18,143 nt of DNA, taken from the NCBI GenBank assembly GCA_003219225.1, contig QHPZ01000101.1, positions 1 to 18,143 of the forward strand, in the 5' to 3' direction. How positions within the stretch are numbered: position 1 is the stretch's first letter; every line of letters starts with the position of its first letter. Positions 1 to 7,218 of this stretch are shown here, piece by piece. The DNA comes from Verrucomicrobiota bacterium. GTDB taxonomy: Bacteria; Verrucomicrobiota; Verrucomicrobiia; Chthoniobacterales; UBA10450. The notes beneath the pieces are model-generated. The model saw nothing but the letters and a program-made list of their open reading frames with translations, was not told the DNA's origin and ran no database searches. Both the position numbers and the translations under genes were made by a program.

Positions 1-496
1 CGCCCGAATCGAAGTGAACCTTGAGCTCGCCGCGCTCGAGGACGCGTCCGTATTGATCGCCGAGGATCGGGAGCAGCACCCGATCGTGCAGCTCGGATTT
101 GAGCGGGCGCCAATCGATATCGAAATATTTCGCGTACGGCGAGCTCGGGCCGTTTTCGAGCACGTCCATCCACCAGGTGTTAAGCGGCTCGGTGATGCCC
201 ATGTGGTTGGGGACAAAATCAAGCACCTGGCCCATGTCGTGGGCGTGCAGCTCCGCGATCCAGGCGTCGTACTTGTCGCGCGAGCCGATGGCCGCGTTCA
301 ATTTATTGTGGTCGGTGATGTCGTAGCCGTGGAGGCTGTCAGCGCTCGCCTGAAAATACGGCGACGCGTAAACGTCGCTTACCCCCAGCGCGTGCAAATA
401 CGGCACGATCTCGCGCGCCTGCGCGAAGGTGAATCGCCGATTCAGTTGCAACCTGTAGGTGCAAACGGGGATGCGGGGATGATGGCCCTTTGTCAT
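1..496 (-). CDS. treY: Maltooligosyltrehalose synthase TreY, N-terminal part (cut by window edge)
   Basis: Reading the minus strand from an ATG at 496 gives 165 residues that run off the left edge. TreY is a GH13-family enzyme that converts the reducing end of a maltooligosaccharide to a terminal trehalose unit, which TreZ then releases. What is seen: an opening CTYRLQL (residues 12-18) followed by FTFAQA, then an ASPYFQA and HGYD stretch at residues 44-59, the GH13 region-I motif DFVPNHM at residues 93-99, and the GDQYGRVLE signature near residues 147-155. These are characteristic of TreY rather than of general alpha-amylases. TreY is usually about 700-950 residues, so most of the gene lies outside. 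There is no clear ribosome binding site before the ATG, and an in-frame GTG six codons upstream is possible. Just upstream begins a palindromic repeat block. The identification is firm; the exact start is less so. Confidence 0.9.
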   Translation of the reverse strand, partial: MTKGHHPRIPVCTYRLQLNRRFTFAQAREIVPYLHALGVSDVYASPYFQASADSLHGYDITDHNKLNAAIGSRDKYDAWIAELHAHDMGQVLDFVPNHMGITEPLNTWWMDVLENGPSSPYAKYFDIDWRPLKSELHDRVLLPILGDQYGRVLERGELKVHFDSG

Positions 497-522
497 GCCG
501 AATGTCGCCGCGAACACTTCTG

Positions 523-660
523 AATGACGAATGACCAATGACGAATGACGAAAGAAATCCGAATGACGAAGTCGGAACCGGCTGACGACCTCGGGCGGGC
601 TTTCGTCATTCGTGCTTCGTCATTCATTCGTCATTCGTCATTCGTGCTTCGTCATTTTCT
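523..660. repeat. ATGACGAA-type palindromic repeat block
   Basis: The left arm (523-570) is a run of the heptamer AATGACG and variants. The right arm (601-660) is the same motif inverted (CGTCATT units with TTCGTGC interruptions), separated by about 30 bases. The arms can pair over most of their length. The block fills the gap between the 5' end of treY and the 3' end of argS, ending five bases before the argS stop codon. A second block of the same type lies at 7089-7218. No ORF of note and no transposase are present, so I read it as a non-autonomous dispersed repeat. Confidence 0.85.
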
Positions 661-665
661 TTATG

Positions 666-2426
666 TCACATCTTCTCCGGTACCTTGATGCCTAACAAAT
701 CGAGGCCGCGTTCAAGCACGCGGCCCGTCAGCTCGCACAAGACCAGCCGCGAGCTGCGCGTGGGCTCGGGCGCTTTCAGGACCGGGCAGGCCTCGTAAAA
801 CGAGTGAAAGCTATTGGCCAACTCGAACAGGTAATTCGCCAGAATGTTCGGCCGAAAATCGTTCAGCACTTGCGGCACCACTTCCGCGAACTGACAGAGG
901 CGCTTGGCCAGACTGATCTCTGCCGACTCAGCTAAAACGAGGCTGTCTTTGTAGCCACGCCCCTGTGGGGCGTCCTCCGCTCGACCGGCCATAGGCCCGT
1001 GGCTACAGGAATCAGCCTCACCCGCTTTGCGGAAGATGGAGCGGATACGGACGTAGGCGTTTTGTAAATACGGCGCGGTGTTGCCCTGGAGGGCGAGCAT
1101 TTTGTCCCAGGAAAAAATGTAATCGGTCATTCGATACTGCGAGAGATCGGCGTACTTGACCGCGCCGATGCCGATTTTGCGCGCGATCTCGGTCTTTTCT
1201 TGCTCGATGAGATCGGGATTTTTTTCTTCGACGATTTTGCGCGCGCGCGCGCCCGCTTCTTCGAGCAATTGCCGCAAAGGGACGTTCTCGCCTGAGCGGG
1301 TCTTCATCAATTTGCGGTCGTCGCCGAGGACGCTGCCGAAAGTGATGTGGCGGAAGTCGGCTTGATAGCCGGCGCGCCGCGCGATTTCGAAGATTTGTTT
1401 GAAATGCAGAATCTGCGGGGCGCCGACCACGTACCAGATCGTGTCGGCCTTCAAATCGTTGACGCGATAATCGACTGTGGCGATGTCGCTGGTGGCGTAA
1501 TTGTATCCGCCATCGTTTTTGCGAATGATACACGGTTTGTCCGCGAGGGCCGGAACGTCGCGAAAGAAAACAACGACGGCGCCTTCGCTCATTTCGGCGA
1601 TGCCGGATTTAAGCAGGCGCTCGACCACTCCCGGCAGCCGATTGTTGTAAAAACTTTCGCCGCACTGGATGTCATAGTGGATGTCGAGCAGCTCATAAAC
1701 GTGCTCGAAATCTTGCATCGAAAACGCCACGCACTCGTTCCAGATGTCGAGGTTTTCCTTGTCGCCGGCCTGCAGTTTGACCAGTTCCTGTCGACAGGCC
1801 TCGCGGATTTGCGGATCGATTGTCGATCTTTCGTTCGTCTCTTTGTAAATGCGGACGATCTCGGCAAGCGGATCACGCGCGAGCGCTTGCTGGTCGAGCA
1901 GATTCTTCCAACCCCAGATGACCATCCCGAACTGTGTGCCCCAGTCTCCAATATGATTATCGCGGATGACCTCGTGACCGAGAAACCGCGCGATGCGGGC
2001 GAGCGCGTCGCCGAGCACGATGCTGCGAATGTGGCCGACGTGCATCGGCTTGGCCACGTTGGGCGAACCAAAATCGATCACGATCCGATTGGGCGATGCG
2101 GTCGTGGCCACGCCGAGCTTTTGGTCTTCGAGCAATTCCGCGGCTTTCGTTGTGACGGCCTCGGGACGTAAAGTGAAATTAATGAATCCCGCTCCCGCAA
2201 CCTGCGGCGGATCGCATAGTTCGGCCACGTCGAGGCTTGTCAGAATTTTCGCGGCGACCCCTCGCGGATTTTCGCGGCGCTGTTTTCCGAGGATGAGCGC
2301 GGCGTTGCTCTGATAATCGCCGAAACGCGGGTCGCTCGTCAGGGTCAATTCGCCTGTTTCGGGCAAACCGGCTTTCGCCAGCGCGCCGGCGAATTTTTTT
2401 GCCAGCAGTTCCTGGAAAGTTTCCAT
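666..2426 (-). CDS. argS: Arginyl-tRNA synthetase, with an in-frame repeat insertion
   Basis: This class I aminoacyl-tRNA synthetase charges tRNA-Arg in the cytoplasm. About 586 residues from the ATG at 2426; a GTG three codons upstream (2435) is an alternative start. An Arg-tRNA synthetase N-terminal domain comes first (residues 1-100), then FGSPNVAKPMHVGH around residues 119-132, where HVGH is the HIGH motif. The degenerate KMSKS site typical of ArgS is seen as KLMKTRSGEN, and an AYVRIRSIFRKA helix leads into the DALR-type anticodon-binding domain at the C terminus. Anomaly: about 20 residues (SCSHGPMAGRAEDAPQGRGY) after IRSIFRKAGEAD are encoded by a TGTAGCCACG palindromic element at 950-1007, read through without a stop. 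The insertion sits at the junction of the catalytic and anticodon-binding domains. The flanking sequence is normal ArgS, so the enzyme is probably functional; as the usual sole source of Arg-tRNA it is probably essential. The ptsN-like gene lies upstream on the same strand. Confidence 0.97.
   Translation of the reverse strand: METFQELLAKKFAGALAKAGLPETGELTLTSDPRFGDYQSNAALILGKQRRENPRGVAAKILTSLDVAELCDPPQVAGAGFINFTLRPEAVTTKAAELLEDQKLGVATTASPNRIVIDFGSPNVAKPMHVGHIRSIVLGDALARIARFLGHEVIRDNHIGDWGTQFGMVIWGWKNLLDQQALARDPLAEIVRIYKETNERSTIDPQIREACRQELVKLQAGDKENLDIWNECVAFSMQDFEHVYELLDIHYDIQCGESFYNNRLPGVVERLLKSGIAEMSEGAVVVFFRDVPALADKPCIIRKNDGGYNYATSDIATVDYRVNDLKADTIWYVVGAPQILHFKQIFEIARRAGYQADFRHITFGSVLGDDRKLMKTRSGENVPLRQLLEEAGARARKIVEEKNPDLIEQEKTEIARKIGIGAVKYADLSQYRMTDYIFSWDKMLALQGNTAPYLQNAYVRIRSIFRKAGEADSCSHGPMAGRAEDAPQGRGYKDSLVLAESAEISLAKRLCQFAEVVPQVLNDFRPNILANYLFELANSFHSFYEACPVLKAPEPTRSSRLVLCELTGRVLERGLDLLGIKVPEKM
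950..1007. repeat. TGTAGCCACG palindromic element inside argS
   Basis: Perfect 10-base terminal inverted repeats, TGTAGCCACG at 950-959 and CGTGGCTACA at 998-1007, enclose internal pairing (GCCCC-TGT-GGGGC next to the left arm, and GGCC-ATA-GGCC near the right). The 58-base element matches copies at 7858-7908, 11890-11945 and 12281-12336 in layout and arm sequence. Here it lies in the argS reading frame that reads the arm as TGT AGC CAC (Cys-Ser-His), so no stop arises. Confidence 0.92.
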
Positions 2427-2435
2427 TGCCAGCAC

Positions 2436-2566
2436 TGTAGCCGCTTCGCTATGCGAAGCGAGATGGGTGGATCGGGCAGTCCCTGCCCGATGTTAATTTG
2501 GCGGCGAAGCCGCACTCATTTTAGCATCACCCGCGGAGCGGCCGATCCACCAGTTTCGCTACGGCT
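2436..2566. repeat. Composite palindromic element between ptsN and argS
   Basis: Several hairpins in series: CGCTTCG-CTATG-CGAAGCG at 2442-2460, a perfect ATCGGGCAG-TCC-CTGCCCGAT at 2471-2491, and GCGGC-GAA-GCCGC at 2501-2513. An outer GTGGATCGG near 2466 pairs with CCGATCCAC near 2542. The element fills the 132-base gap between the two minus-strand genes, and the ptsN-like TAG stop (2559-2561) lies in its right edge. The strong 9-bp hairpin could attenuate or terminate transcription coming from the ptsN-like gene, but no T-run follows it on the minus strand, so this is only a possibility. Confidence 0.7.
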
Positions 2567-3026
2567 TTTGCGATCGATCCTGAAAGATCGACAGGATTTC
2601 CTCTTTCGAATTCGCGGCCGCGAGCTGATCGCGGACGGAGCGGTCGTTCAGGAATTTAGCGATGGAAGCAAGCGTGCGGAGATGAGTCTGGAATTGGTTC
2701 TTCGGAACGATGAAAAGCACCACAAATTTCACCGGCGCATTATCGAGCGCGTCGAACTCGATCCCTTTTGTCGATCTACCAAACGCGGCGACAACTTGAT
2801 CGAGCCGGTCGGACGAACAATGCGGAATGGCGATACCGAATCCGATGCCGGTGCTCATCGTTTCTTCGCGTTGCTTGAGTGCGGCGAGGATGCTGTCGCG
2901 ATCGGCCGATTTGATTTGGCCGAGACTAACGAGCAGATCGATCAACTCGACGATGGCGGGCCAACGCTCCGTCGCCTGCATCTCGGGAATAATTTGATCT
3001 GCGGAAAGTAGATCGGCCAGCGACAT
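2559..3026 (-). CDS. ptsN: PtsN-like EIIA (fructose/nitrogen-type PTS IIA) protein
   Basis: 155 residues from the ATG at 3026. This is the single-domain EIIA fold of the PtsN/fructose family, which takes a phosphoryl group from HPr or NPr on an active-site histidine. The phosphorylation site is seen in GIGFGIAIPHC (His69), preceded by the family's ILAALKQRE-MSTG stretch and followed by FVVLFIVPKNQ and a C-terminal helix. The length matches stand-alone PtsN proteins, which usually act as regulators rather than sugar transporters. No EIIB or EIIC partner is visible nearby. The frame stays open upstream to 3179 and that extension looks faintly like a signal peptide. EIIA is cytoplasmic and the extension would overlap the divergent gene at 3151, so I use the internal ATG. 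argS follows 132 bases downstream on the same strand, separated by palindromes. The symbol reflects family membership; an equivalent role to E. coli PtsN is not shown. Confidence 0.87.
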   Translation of the reverse strand: MSLADLLSADQIIPEMQATERWPAIVELIDLLVSLGQIKSADRDSILAALKQREETMSTGIGFGIAIPHCSSDRLDQVVAAFGRSTKGIEFDALDNAPVKFVVLFIVPKNQFQTHLRTLASIAKFLNDRSVRDQLAAANSKEEILSIFQDRSQKP

Positions 3027-3150
3027 GGCAGCTTCCCCGAATGGGAGCGCAAGCTTACCGTTCGCGTTTAGGTTGACAAGCGAGTTTTGGTCAAACCAGC
3101 CATTTGCGCCGCCATCCGCAGCAAATGTAGTCTGAGTTAGAAACAACGTA

Positions 3151-4062
3151 ATGAACAGAATTGCACCTGCATCCCACAAGGATCACGTCGGATCTTGGCG
3201 CCGTTGCTACGCCATTTTCATAACCGCCTTCACCGCGCTCCTTCTCAGTCCCGTCACTTTCGCGGAACCGGCGATGTGGGTAGTTCGAGATGCGGATTCA
3301 ACAATTTACTTCATCGGGACAGCGCACCTGCTCCGGCATGGCATGGAATGGAAATCGCCAAAGATAGACAAAGCGCTGGCCGACAGTTCCGAACTCTGGC
3401 TGGAAGTGCCCGACCCCGAAAATGAAGCTGCGCTGCTGCCGCTGATTCAGCGCTACGGCATGGACAACAAAAAGCCGCTCTCGCAAAAATTATCCGCAGT
3501 TCAAAATGAAAAACTCGCCAGGGCCGCCACCGAATACAGCATTCCGAAAGAAAACCTGGAACCGATGCAACCGTGGTTGGTCGGGATGATGTTCAGTGCG
3601 CTGCCATTGCAAAAAGCCGGCTACGACCCGCACGCCGGGGTGGATTTGATTCTGCAAGGCGAAGCAAAAAACAAAGGCGAGAAAATCCTTGGATTTGAAA
3701 CGATGGAAGAACAGGTGCGTTTCCTGGCCGAGCTGCCCGAATCGGACCAAATCGCCTTTTTGGATAATACGCTCGACGATGTCGCGGAAGGCATCGCGAA
3801 AGTCGAGAAATTGGCGAGCGCGTGGGTCAACGGCGACAACGCCGCGATCGCCGACTTGCTTGTCACGGAAGTGAAAGCAAAAACCCCGGTCCTTTACCAA
3901 AAGCTCATCGTGGATCGCAATGCGCGATGGGCTGAAAAGATCGAGACGATCCTTCGAAGTTCAGGTGTGCAGTTGATCGCGGTGGGCGCGGCGCATCTCG
4001 TCGGACCGGACAGTGTCCAAACACAATTAGCGAAACGCGGAATTAAAGTCGAACCGTACTAA
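3151..4062 (+). CDS. TraB/GumN family protein, exported
   Basis: 303 residues. The start is followed by a hydrophobic stretch, about residues 20-37 (YAIFITAFTALLLSPVTFA), which looks like a signal peptide with cleavage near Ala38, so the mature protein should be periplasmic or envelope-bound. Conserved TraB/GumN/Tiki features are visible: YFIGTAHLL with GTAH at residues 56-59, the acidic ELWLEVP (Glu85), a central helical region, and a C-terminal VGAAHLVGPDSV with GAAH at 279-282. The paired GxxH motifs are the putative metal-binding residues in this superfamily; Tiki proteins are metalloproteases. The bacterial substrate is unknown. The gene is divergent from the ptsN-like gene (124 bases between starts) and convergent with the GT2 gene (nine bases between stops). 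The family call is strong; protease activity is inferred from the family. Confidence 0.88.
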   Translation: MNRIAPASHKDHVGSWRRCYAIFITAFTALLLSPVTFAEPAMWVVRDADSTIYFIGTAHLLRHGMEWKSPKIDKALADSSELWLEVPDPENEAALLPLIQRYGMDNKKPLSQKLSAVQNEKLARAATEYSIPKENLEPMQPWLVGMMFSALPLQKAGYDPHAGVDLILQGEAKNKGEKILGFETMEEQVRFLAELPESDQIAFLDNTLDDVAEGIAKVEKLASAWVNGDNAAIADLLVTEVKAKTPVLYQKLIVDRNARWAEKIETILRSSGVQLIAVGAAHLVGPDSVQTQLAKRGIKVEPY

Positions 4063-4071
4063 CAGCGCGCC

Positions 4072-4768
4072 TCAGCGGTCCGGGCTGCGCGGTTTGTAAT
4101 CCAAGCGGCGGGACAGCAGCCAGCGCACGCCGAACATGTCGACGGTGGCGCGCCAGGCGCGATTACCCAGACCATATTTGCTCTGGCCGAAACGGCGCGG
4201 CCGATGATGGACCGGAACTTCGACGACACGATACCCCGCGCCTTTGATGAGCGCCGGGATAAACCGGTGCATCCCTTTGAACGGCCTGTCGCAACGCCTT
4301 CAGCGTGCACCCGGTGTCACGCACATAATCTTTGACGAAACGGCTTCGAACGAAGTTCGCGATCCGGCTCGTCGCGCGTTTGACCCAGGTGTCCTGGCGC
4401 TTTTCGCGATAACCGCACACCAGATCGGCGCCGCGATCGATTTCGGCGAGCAAACGCGCGATGTCGGCCGGATCGTTTTGCAGATCGCCGTCGATCAGCA
4501 CTGCAATCGCGCCTTTGGCCGACTGGAGCCCGGCATACATGGCCGCGCTTTGTCCGGCATTTTTTGCAAAACGCACGACTCGAACGTTTGGCGCACTCTC
4601 GATGCGTTCGGCCGTGCGATCGGTCGAACCGTCGTCCACAAAAACGATTTCGTGATCGTGTCCGGCCAGCGCGGCGCGCAACTCCTCCTGCAAGATCGAC
4701 ATGTTCTCTTCTTCGTTGAAGACCGGCACGACCACAGAAAGTGCCGGTGCCCGTGTCGGCTCGTTCAT
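4072..4768 (-). pseudogene. DPM1-like family 2 glycosyltransferase, broken by a frameshift near 4285
   Basis: The ATG at 4768 overlaps the stop of the upstream GT39 gene (ATGA), implying translational coupling. The first frame gives a clear GT2 fold: SVVVPVFNEEEN at residues 11-22, VDDGSTD at 44-50, DGDLQ at 93-97 (the DxD metal/sugar site) and DTGCTLKALRQ at 151-161. It then loses homology and ends at a stop at 4163. The expected continuation, PFKGMHRFIPALIKGAGYRVVEVP and on through RFGQSKYGLGNRAWRATVDMFGVRWL, is present in another frame from 4284 to the stop at 4072. From memory of homologs, about seven to eight residues are also missing at the joint, so a deletion of about 20 bases fits better than a single-base error. 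Intact relatives transfer a sugar to a polyprenyl phosphate, making the donor used by GT39-type enzymes. No membrane segment is obvious. A truncated 201-residue product could still be made, but it would lack the conserved C-terminal region. Confidence 0.83.
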
Positions 4769-6342
4769 AGCGGGAGCGTCCGATATTTTCGACAAAGCCA
4801 AACCTGCCAGCTGCGCAGCGATTGACCGAACCGGCGCACTTCAACAATCGCCACCGGCTCGACCGATTCGAAGCCGGCCTGGATGTTGTGCGGCACGCGC
4901 GTTCTCGTCCCGTCACAAACAAGAAGTGCGCTGCGGCCGACAAATGGATTCACTCCATTTTCTTCGGTGTAAGTCTCGTCGCGCGTCGCCGGCGGAAGTG
5001 ACTTCGTTTCAACAAACTGATCATAGCGTGGCCAGAACGAGAACTGGTTCTGGATGTTTTGCGATTCGATAATGTAAACGGGCGGATGTCCCGGGCCCTC
5101 AGGTTTCTTGTCGCGGAGATAAAACGAAATTTCCGAAGCGCGCGTGCGAGCGTCGGAAATCATAAACAGGCGTTCGCCCAGTTTTTGTTCCAGGTCGTTG
5201 CGGATTTTTTCAACCGCTACAGTTCCAGACTCCCAGCCGCGCATGCGATCGCTTGGATCGCTGCGGCGCAGTTTGAAACCGGCGCTGCGGACAATATCCG
5301 TGTCGAGCGCAACCGCGCTCATCACGAGGCCGATGAACAACGCAGCCGCCACACTCGCGCGCAACGCGCGACTCGCGGCGAGGCGTTCCCTCCAGAAATA
5401 AATCGCAAGCAAACCAAATCCGAGCATCGCGAGGGCGTCCCAGTTGGGCGCGGCGGCTTTGTTGAGCGAGAGCAAAAGATAGAACGCAAACACCGGCAGC
5501 CCGAACCAAAAAAGAAAGAGCGCCTTGAACTGCTGATTGATGCGTCGCCAGCGCGCGATTACACCCCACGCGAGTCCGAGAAAGAGCAGCGGCGAATAAG
5601 CAAGGAAATGCTGGCCGACAAAGACAAGAAGCTCCGCGGGATGCAAACCGAATCCCTCTTCGAGACTACCGCGCGAGCGCAAATGCGTGAGCGTGATCCA
5701 GACATGCTGGGAGTTCCAGACGATCGGCGGGATCGTGCAAATCACGAAGACTACGAGCAATGAATACAAACCCGGCCGCGCAAACTCCTGACGGAACCTC
5801 GGAGCGAGGGCGAGCACGAGCACGATGGAGACCAGTTCGAGCGCGTTGGTGTATTTGCAGAGAAATCCGAGCCCGATGAGCAGCCCAGTCAACGGCCACC
5901 AGAAGGAAAAGGCGGGACTCTTTTCCAGCGCCAGCCAAAACGTGAACATCGCAGTGAGCCAGAAAAAGATCGACAACGGATCAATCGTCATCAGAAACGC
6001 GCCGAGATTGAAAATCGGTAGGACGTTCAGCGCGAGCACCGGCCAGAGTCCGGCGTTTGCACTGAACAAGCGCCGCGCGAAGTCGAACAACAGCAGGCTC
6101 GTGCCTGCGGCGAGGATCGGACTGAAGAACCGGACGCCAAACTCGTTCGCACCGAAGAGCATGGTGCTGGCGCGAATGGCGAACGCGATGCCCGGTCCCT
6201 TGCTGAAATAAGCCGGCGCGAGCCGCTCCGACCACATCCAGTAATGCGCTTCATCGAATTCCAAGTCGCTCGTCGGCAAGATCGATAATCGAATCGCCGT
6301 TAATATCCCGACGAACAGCCAGACCGCGCGCGTCGTGCTCAT
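4765..6342 (-). CDS. GT39/ArnT-like membrane glycosyltransferase
   Basis: 525 residues with about ten or more hydrophobic segments over residues 1-350, followed by a soluble domain of about 170 residues. The pattern is that of dolichyl/polyprenyl-phosphate-sugar:acceptor glycosyltransferases (PMT/ArnT superfamily). The first external loop carries SDLEFDEAHYWMWSERL, with the acidic pair Asp30-Glu31 expected in this family, and a SKGPG stretch follows. Such enzymes move a sugar from an undecaprenyl-phosphate carrier to a lipid, glycan or protein on the outer face of the cytoplasmic membrane. The ATG overlaps the PAP2 stop codon (ATGA), and its own TGA overlaps the GT2 ATG, so the three genes are translationally coupled. 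The start codon lies at the very edge of a palindromic element. Acceptor and sugar cannot be told from sequence. Confidence 0.9.
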   Translation of the reverse strand: MSTTRAVWLFVGILTAIRLSILPTSDLEFDEAHYWMWSERLAPAYFSKGPGIAFAIRASTMLFGANEFGVRFFSPILAAGTSLLLFDFARRLFSANAGLWPVLALNVLPIFNLGAFLMTIDPLSIFFWLTAMFTFWLALEKSPAFSFWWPLTGLLIGLGFLCKYTNALELVSIVLVLALAPRFRQEFARPGLYSLLVVFVICTIPPIVWNSQHVWITLTHLRSRGSLEEGFGLHPAELLVFVGQHFLAYSPLLFLGLAWGVIARWRRINQQFKALFLFWFGLPVFAFYLLLSLNKAAAPNWDALAMLGFGLLAIYFWRERLAASRALRASVAAALFIGLVMSAVALDTDIVRSAGFKLRRSDPSDRMRGWESGTVAVEKIRNDLEQKLGERLFMISDARTRASEISFYLRDKKPEGPGHPPVYIIESQNIQNQFSFWPRYDQFVETKSLPPATRDETYTEENGVNPFVGRSALLVCDGTRTRVPHNIQAGFESVEPVAIVEVRRFGQSLRSWQVWLCRKYRTLPL

Positions 6343-7028
6343 TCGTTGTGGCGCAAGTTTTCAACTTGCGAATCGGGCAAGTTAAAAACTTGGCCCACGA
6401 TTAGGCCCGGATGTCGCGCGTAAAGTTGCGGTGCCCATTTTGGCGCGCCCCAACGCCACAGCCATTCAAGTCCGGCGAGGATGAGCAATGTTTCACCAGC
6501 CGCGAGAAAAAAAGTCGCGATCACGTCGCTCGGCCAGTGTGCTCCGAGGTAAATTCGCGAGTAACCGATCGCCGCGGCAATGATCCAGTAAAGCCAGCCG
6601 CGCCGATAAAAAAACATGAGGCACAGCGCGATCACCGTGTTGTTGGTCACATGCCCCGAGGGAAACGACGGCCCCGAGCGGGTCCGGTCCGACGCGTCGG
6701 AATCACGAATCGTCGGTTTGTGGAACAAGGTCATGAACGCGGGGCGCGTTCTTTGCAGCTCGACCAGGCGCACGCTTTGCACCTGCTTGGGGCGATGCCG
6801 ATCTACCGCCGTTTTCAATAGCCCGGTAACCTGTTCGCTGACCAGCAACGTGATGAGCAGACAAACAGTGCAGGCCCGCCCTTTGAATCCGGCGAAAACG
6901 AGCATGAAAATCAGCACCCCGATCAAGAGCGGCCGCCAGATCTCCACGTTGCTCAGGCCGGCCATGAACAAATCCAGCACCGGATTCGTCCAGCGTTCAT
7001 TGATGAGATGAAAAAGACCTTGATCCAT
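6339..7028 (-). CDS. PAP2-family membrane phosphatase with a repeat-encoded C-terminal tail
   Basis: 229 residues with several membrane helices. All three motifs of the PAP2/phosphatidic acid phosphatase superfamily are intact: KTAVDRHRP (KX6RP, residues 72-80), FPSGH (PSGH, 123-126) and SRIYLGAH (SRX5H, Arg158 and His164). Members hydrolyse lipid phosphates such as undecaprenyl pyrophosphate, phosphatidic acid or phosphatidylglycerol phosphate. Being first in an operon with GT39 and DPM1-like genes suggests a role in polyprenyl carrier recycling, but that is inferred from position. The ATG at 7028 has an AGGA about ten bases upstream. Residues from about 210 to the end (GQVFNLPDSQVENLRHNE) are encoded by the palindromic element at 6341-6400 and have no counterpart in normal PAP2 proteins, so the native C terminus appears to have been replaced or extended. 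Confidence 0.92.
   Translation of the reverse strand: MDQGLFHLINERWTNPVLDLFMAGLSNVEIWRPLLIGVLIFMLVFAGFKGRACTVCLLITLLVSEQVTGLLKTAVDRHRPKQVQSVRLVELQRTRPAFMTLFHKPTIRDSDASDRTRSGPSFPSGHVTNNTVIALCLMFFYRRGWLYWIIAAAIGYSRIYLGAHWPSDVIATFFLAAGETLLILAGLEWLWRWGAPKWAPQLYARHPGLIVGQVFNLPDSQVENLRHNE
6341..6400. repeat. CAAGTT palindromic element forming the PAP2 gene end
   Basis: Two adjacent hairpins, GCAAGTT-TTC-AACTTGC at 6354-6370 and CAAGTT-AAA-AACTTG at 6379-6393, lie within an outer imperfect inverted repeat (TGTGGCGCAAG at 6349-6359 against CTTGGCCCACG at 6390-6400). The element is translated as the last 20 or so residues of the PAP2 protein. Its left edge carries the TGA stop of that gene and the ATG start of the next. 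Confidence 0.85.
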
Positions 7029-7088
7029 GTGCGTCCTGAAGCGGCAGCTAGCTTTTAATCACTACGTTCCAATAAATAAATGCAGTAA

Positions 7089-7218
7089 ATGACGAAGCAC
7101 GAATGACGAATGACGAAATAAGCTCGAATGCTCAAATGACTAATGTGCGATGCAGGCTCTCCGGGTCATTCGGATTTCGTCATTCCTTCGTCATTCGTGC
7201 TTCGTCATTCGTCATTTC
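7089..7218. repeat. ATGACGAA-type palindromic repeat, overlapping the LolA-like gene start
   Basis: Left arm 7089-7119 contains AATGACGAAGCACGAATGAC-type heptamers; right arm 7175-7218 carries the inverted units (TTCGTCATT, TTCGTGC). This is the same family and arm order as the block at 523-660, with a spacer of about 55 bases. The ATG of the downstream plus-strand gene (7103) is one of the repeat's own ATGACGAA units, and the right arm is translated into the export signal of that protein. Confidence 0.87.

Noticed and set aside
523..660. CRISPR array
   Set aside because: Units are seven bases, without unique spacers, and are arranged as inverted arms; no cas gene is present. The same reasoning applies to 7089-7218 and 8685-8761.
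1347..2171. Long plus-strand open frame (274 codons) opposite argS
   Set aside because: It is antisense to a strongly conserved argS region and its translation has no recognisable domain; high-GC codon bias keeps the opposite strand open.
3073..3101. TTGACA at 3073-3078 as a -35 box for the TraB/GumN gene
   Set aside because: At 17-base spacing the sequence is CCAGCC, nothing like a -10 box, so a promoter cannot be claimed.
3027..3179. Signal-peptide-like N-terminal extension of the PtsN-like protein
   Set aside because: EIIA proteins work in the cytoplasm, the internal ATG gives the usual length, and the extension would overlap the divergent TraB/GumN gene.
4059..4310. Separate small gene on the minus strand (starting MHAEGVATG)
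   Set aside because: It is a third-frame reading of the GT2 3' part; the conserved GMHRFIP...VRWL sequence lies in a different frame.
4163..4320. Programmed frameshift in the GT2 gene
   Set aside because: There is no slippery heptamer, stop codon or hungry codon at the shift site, and about seven conserved residues seem missing as well, which recoding would not explain.
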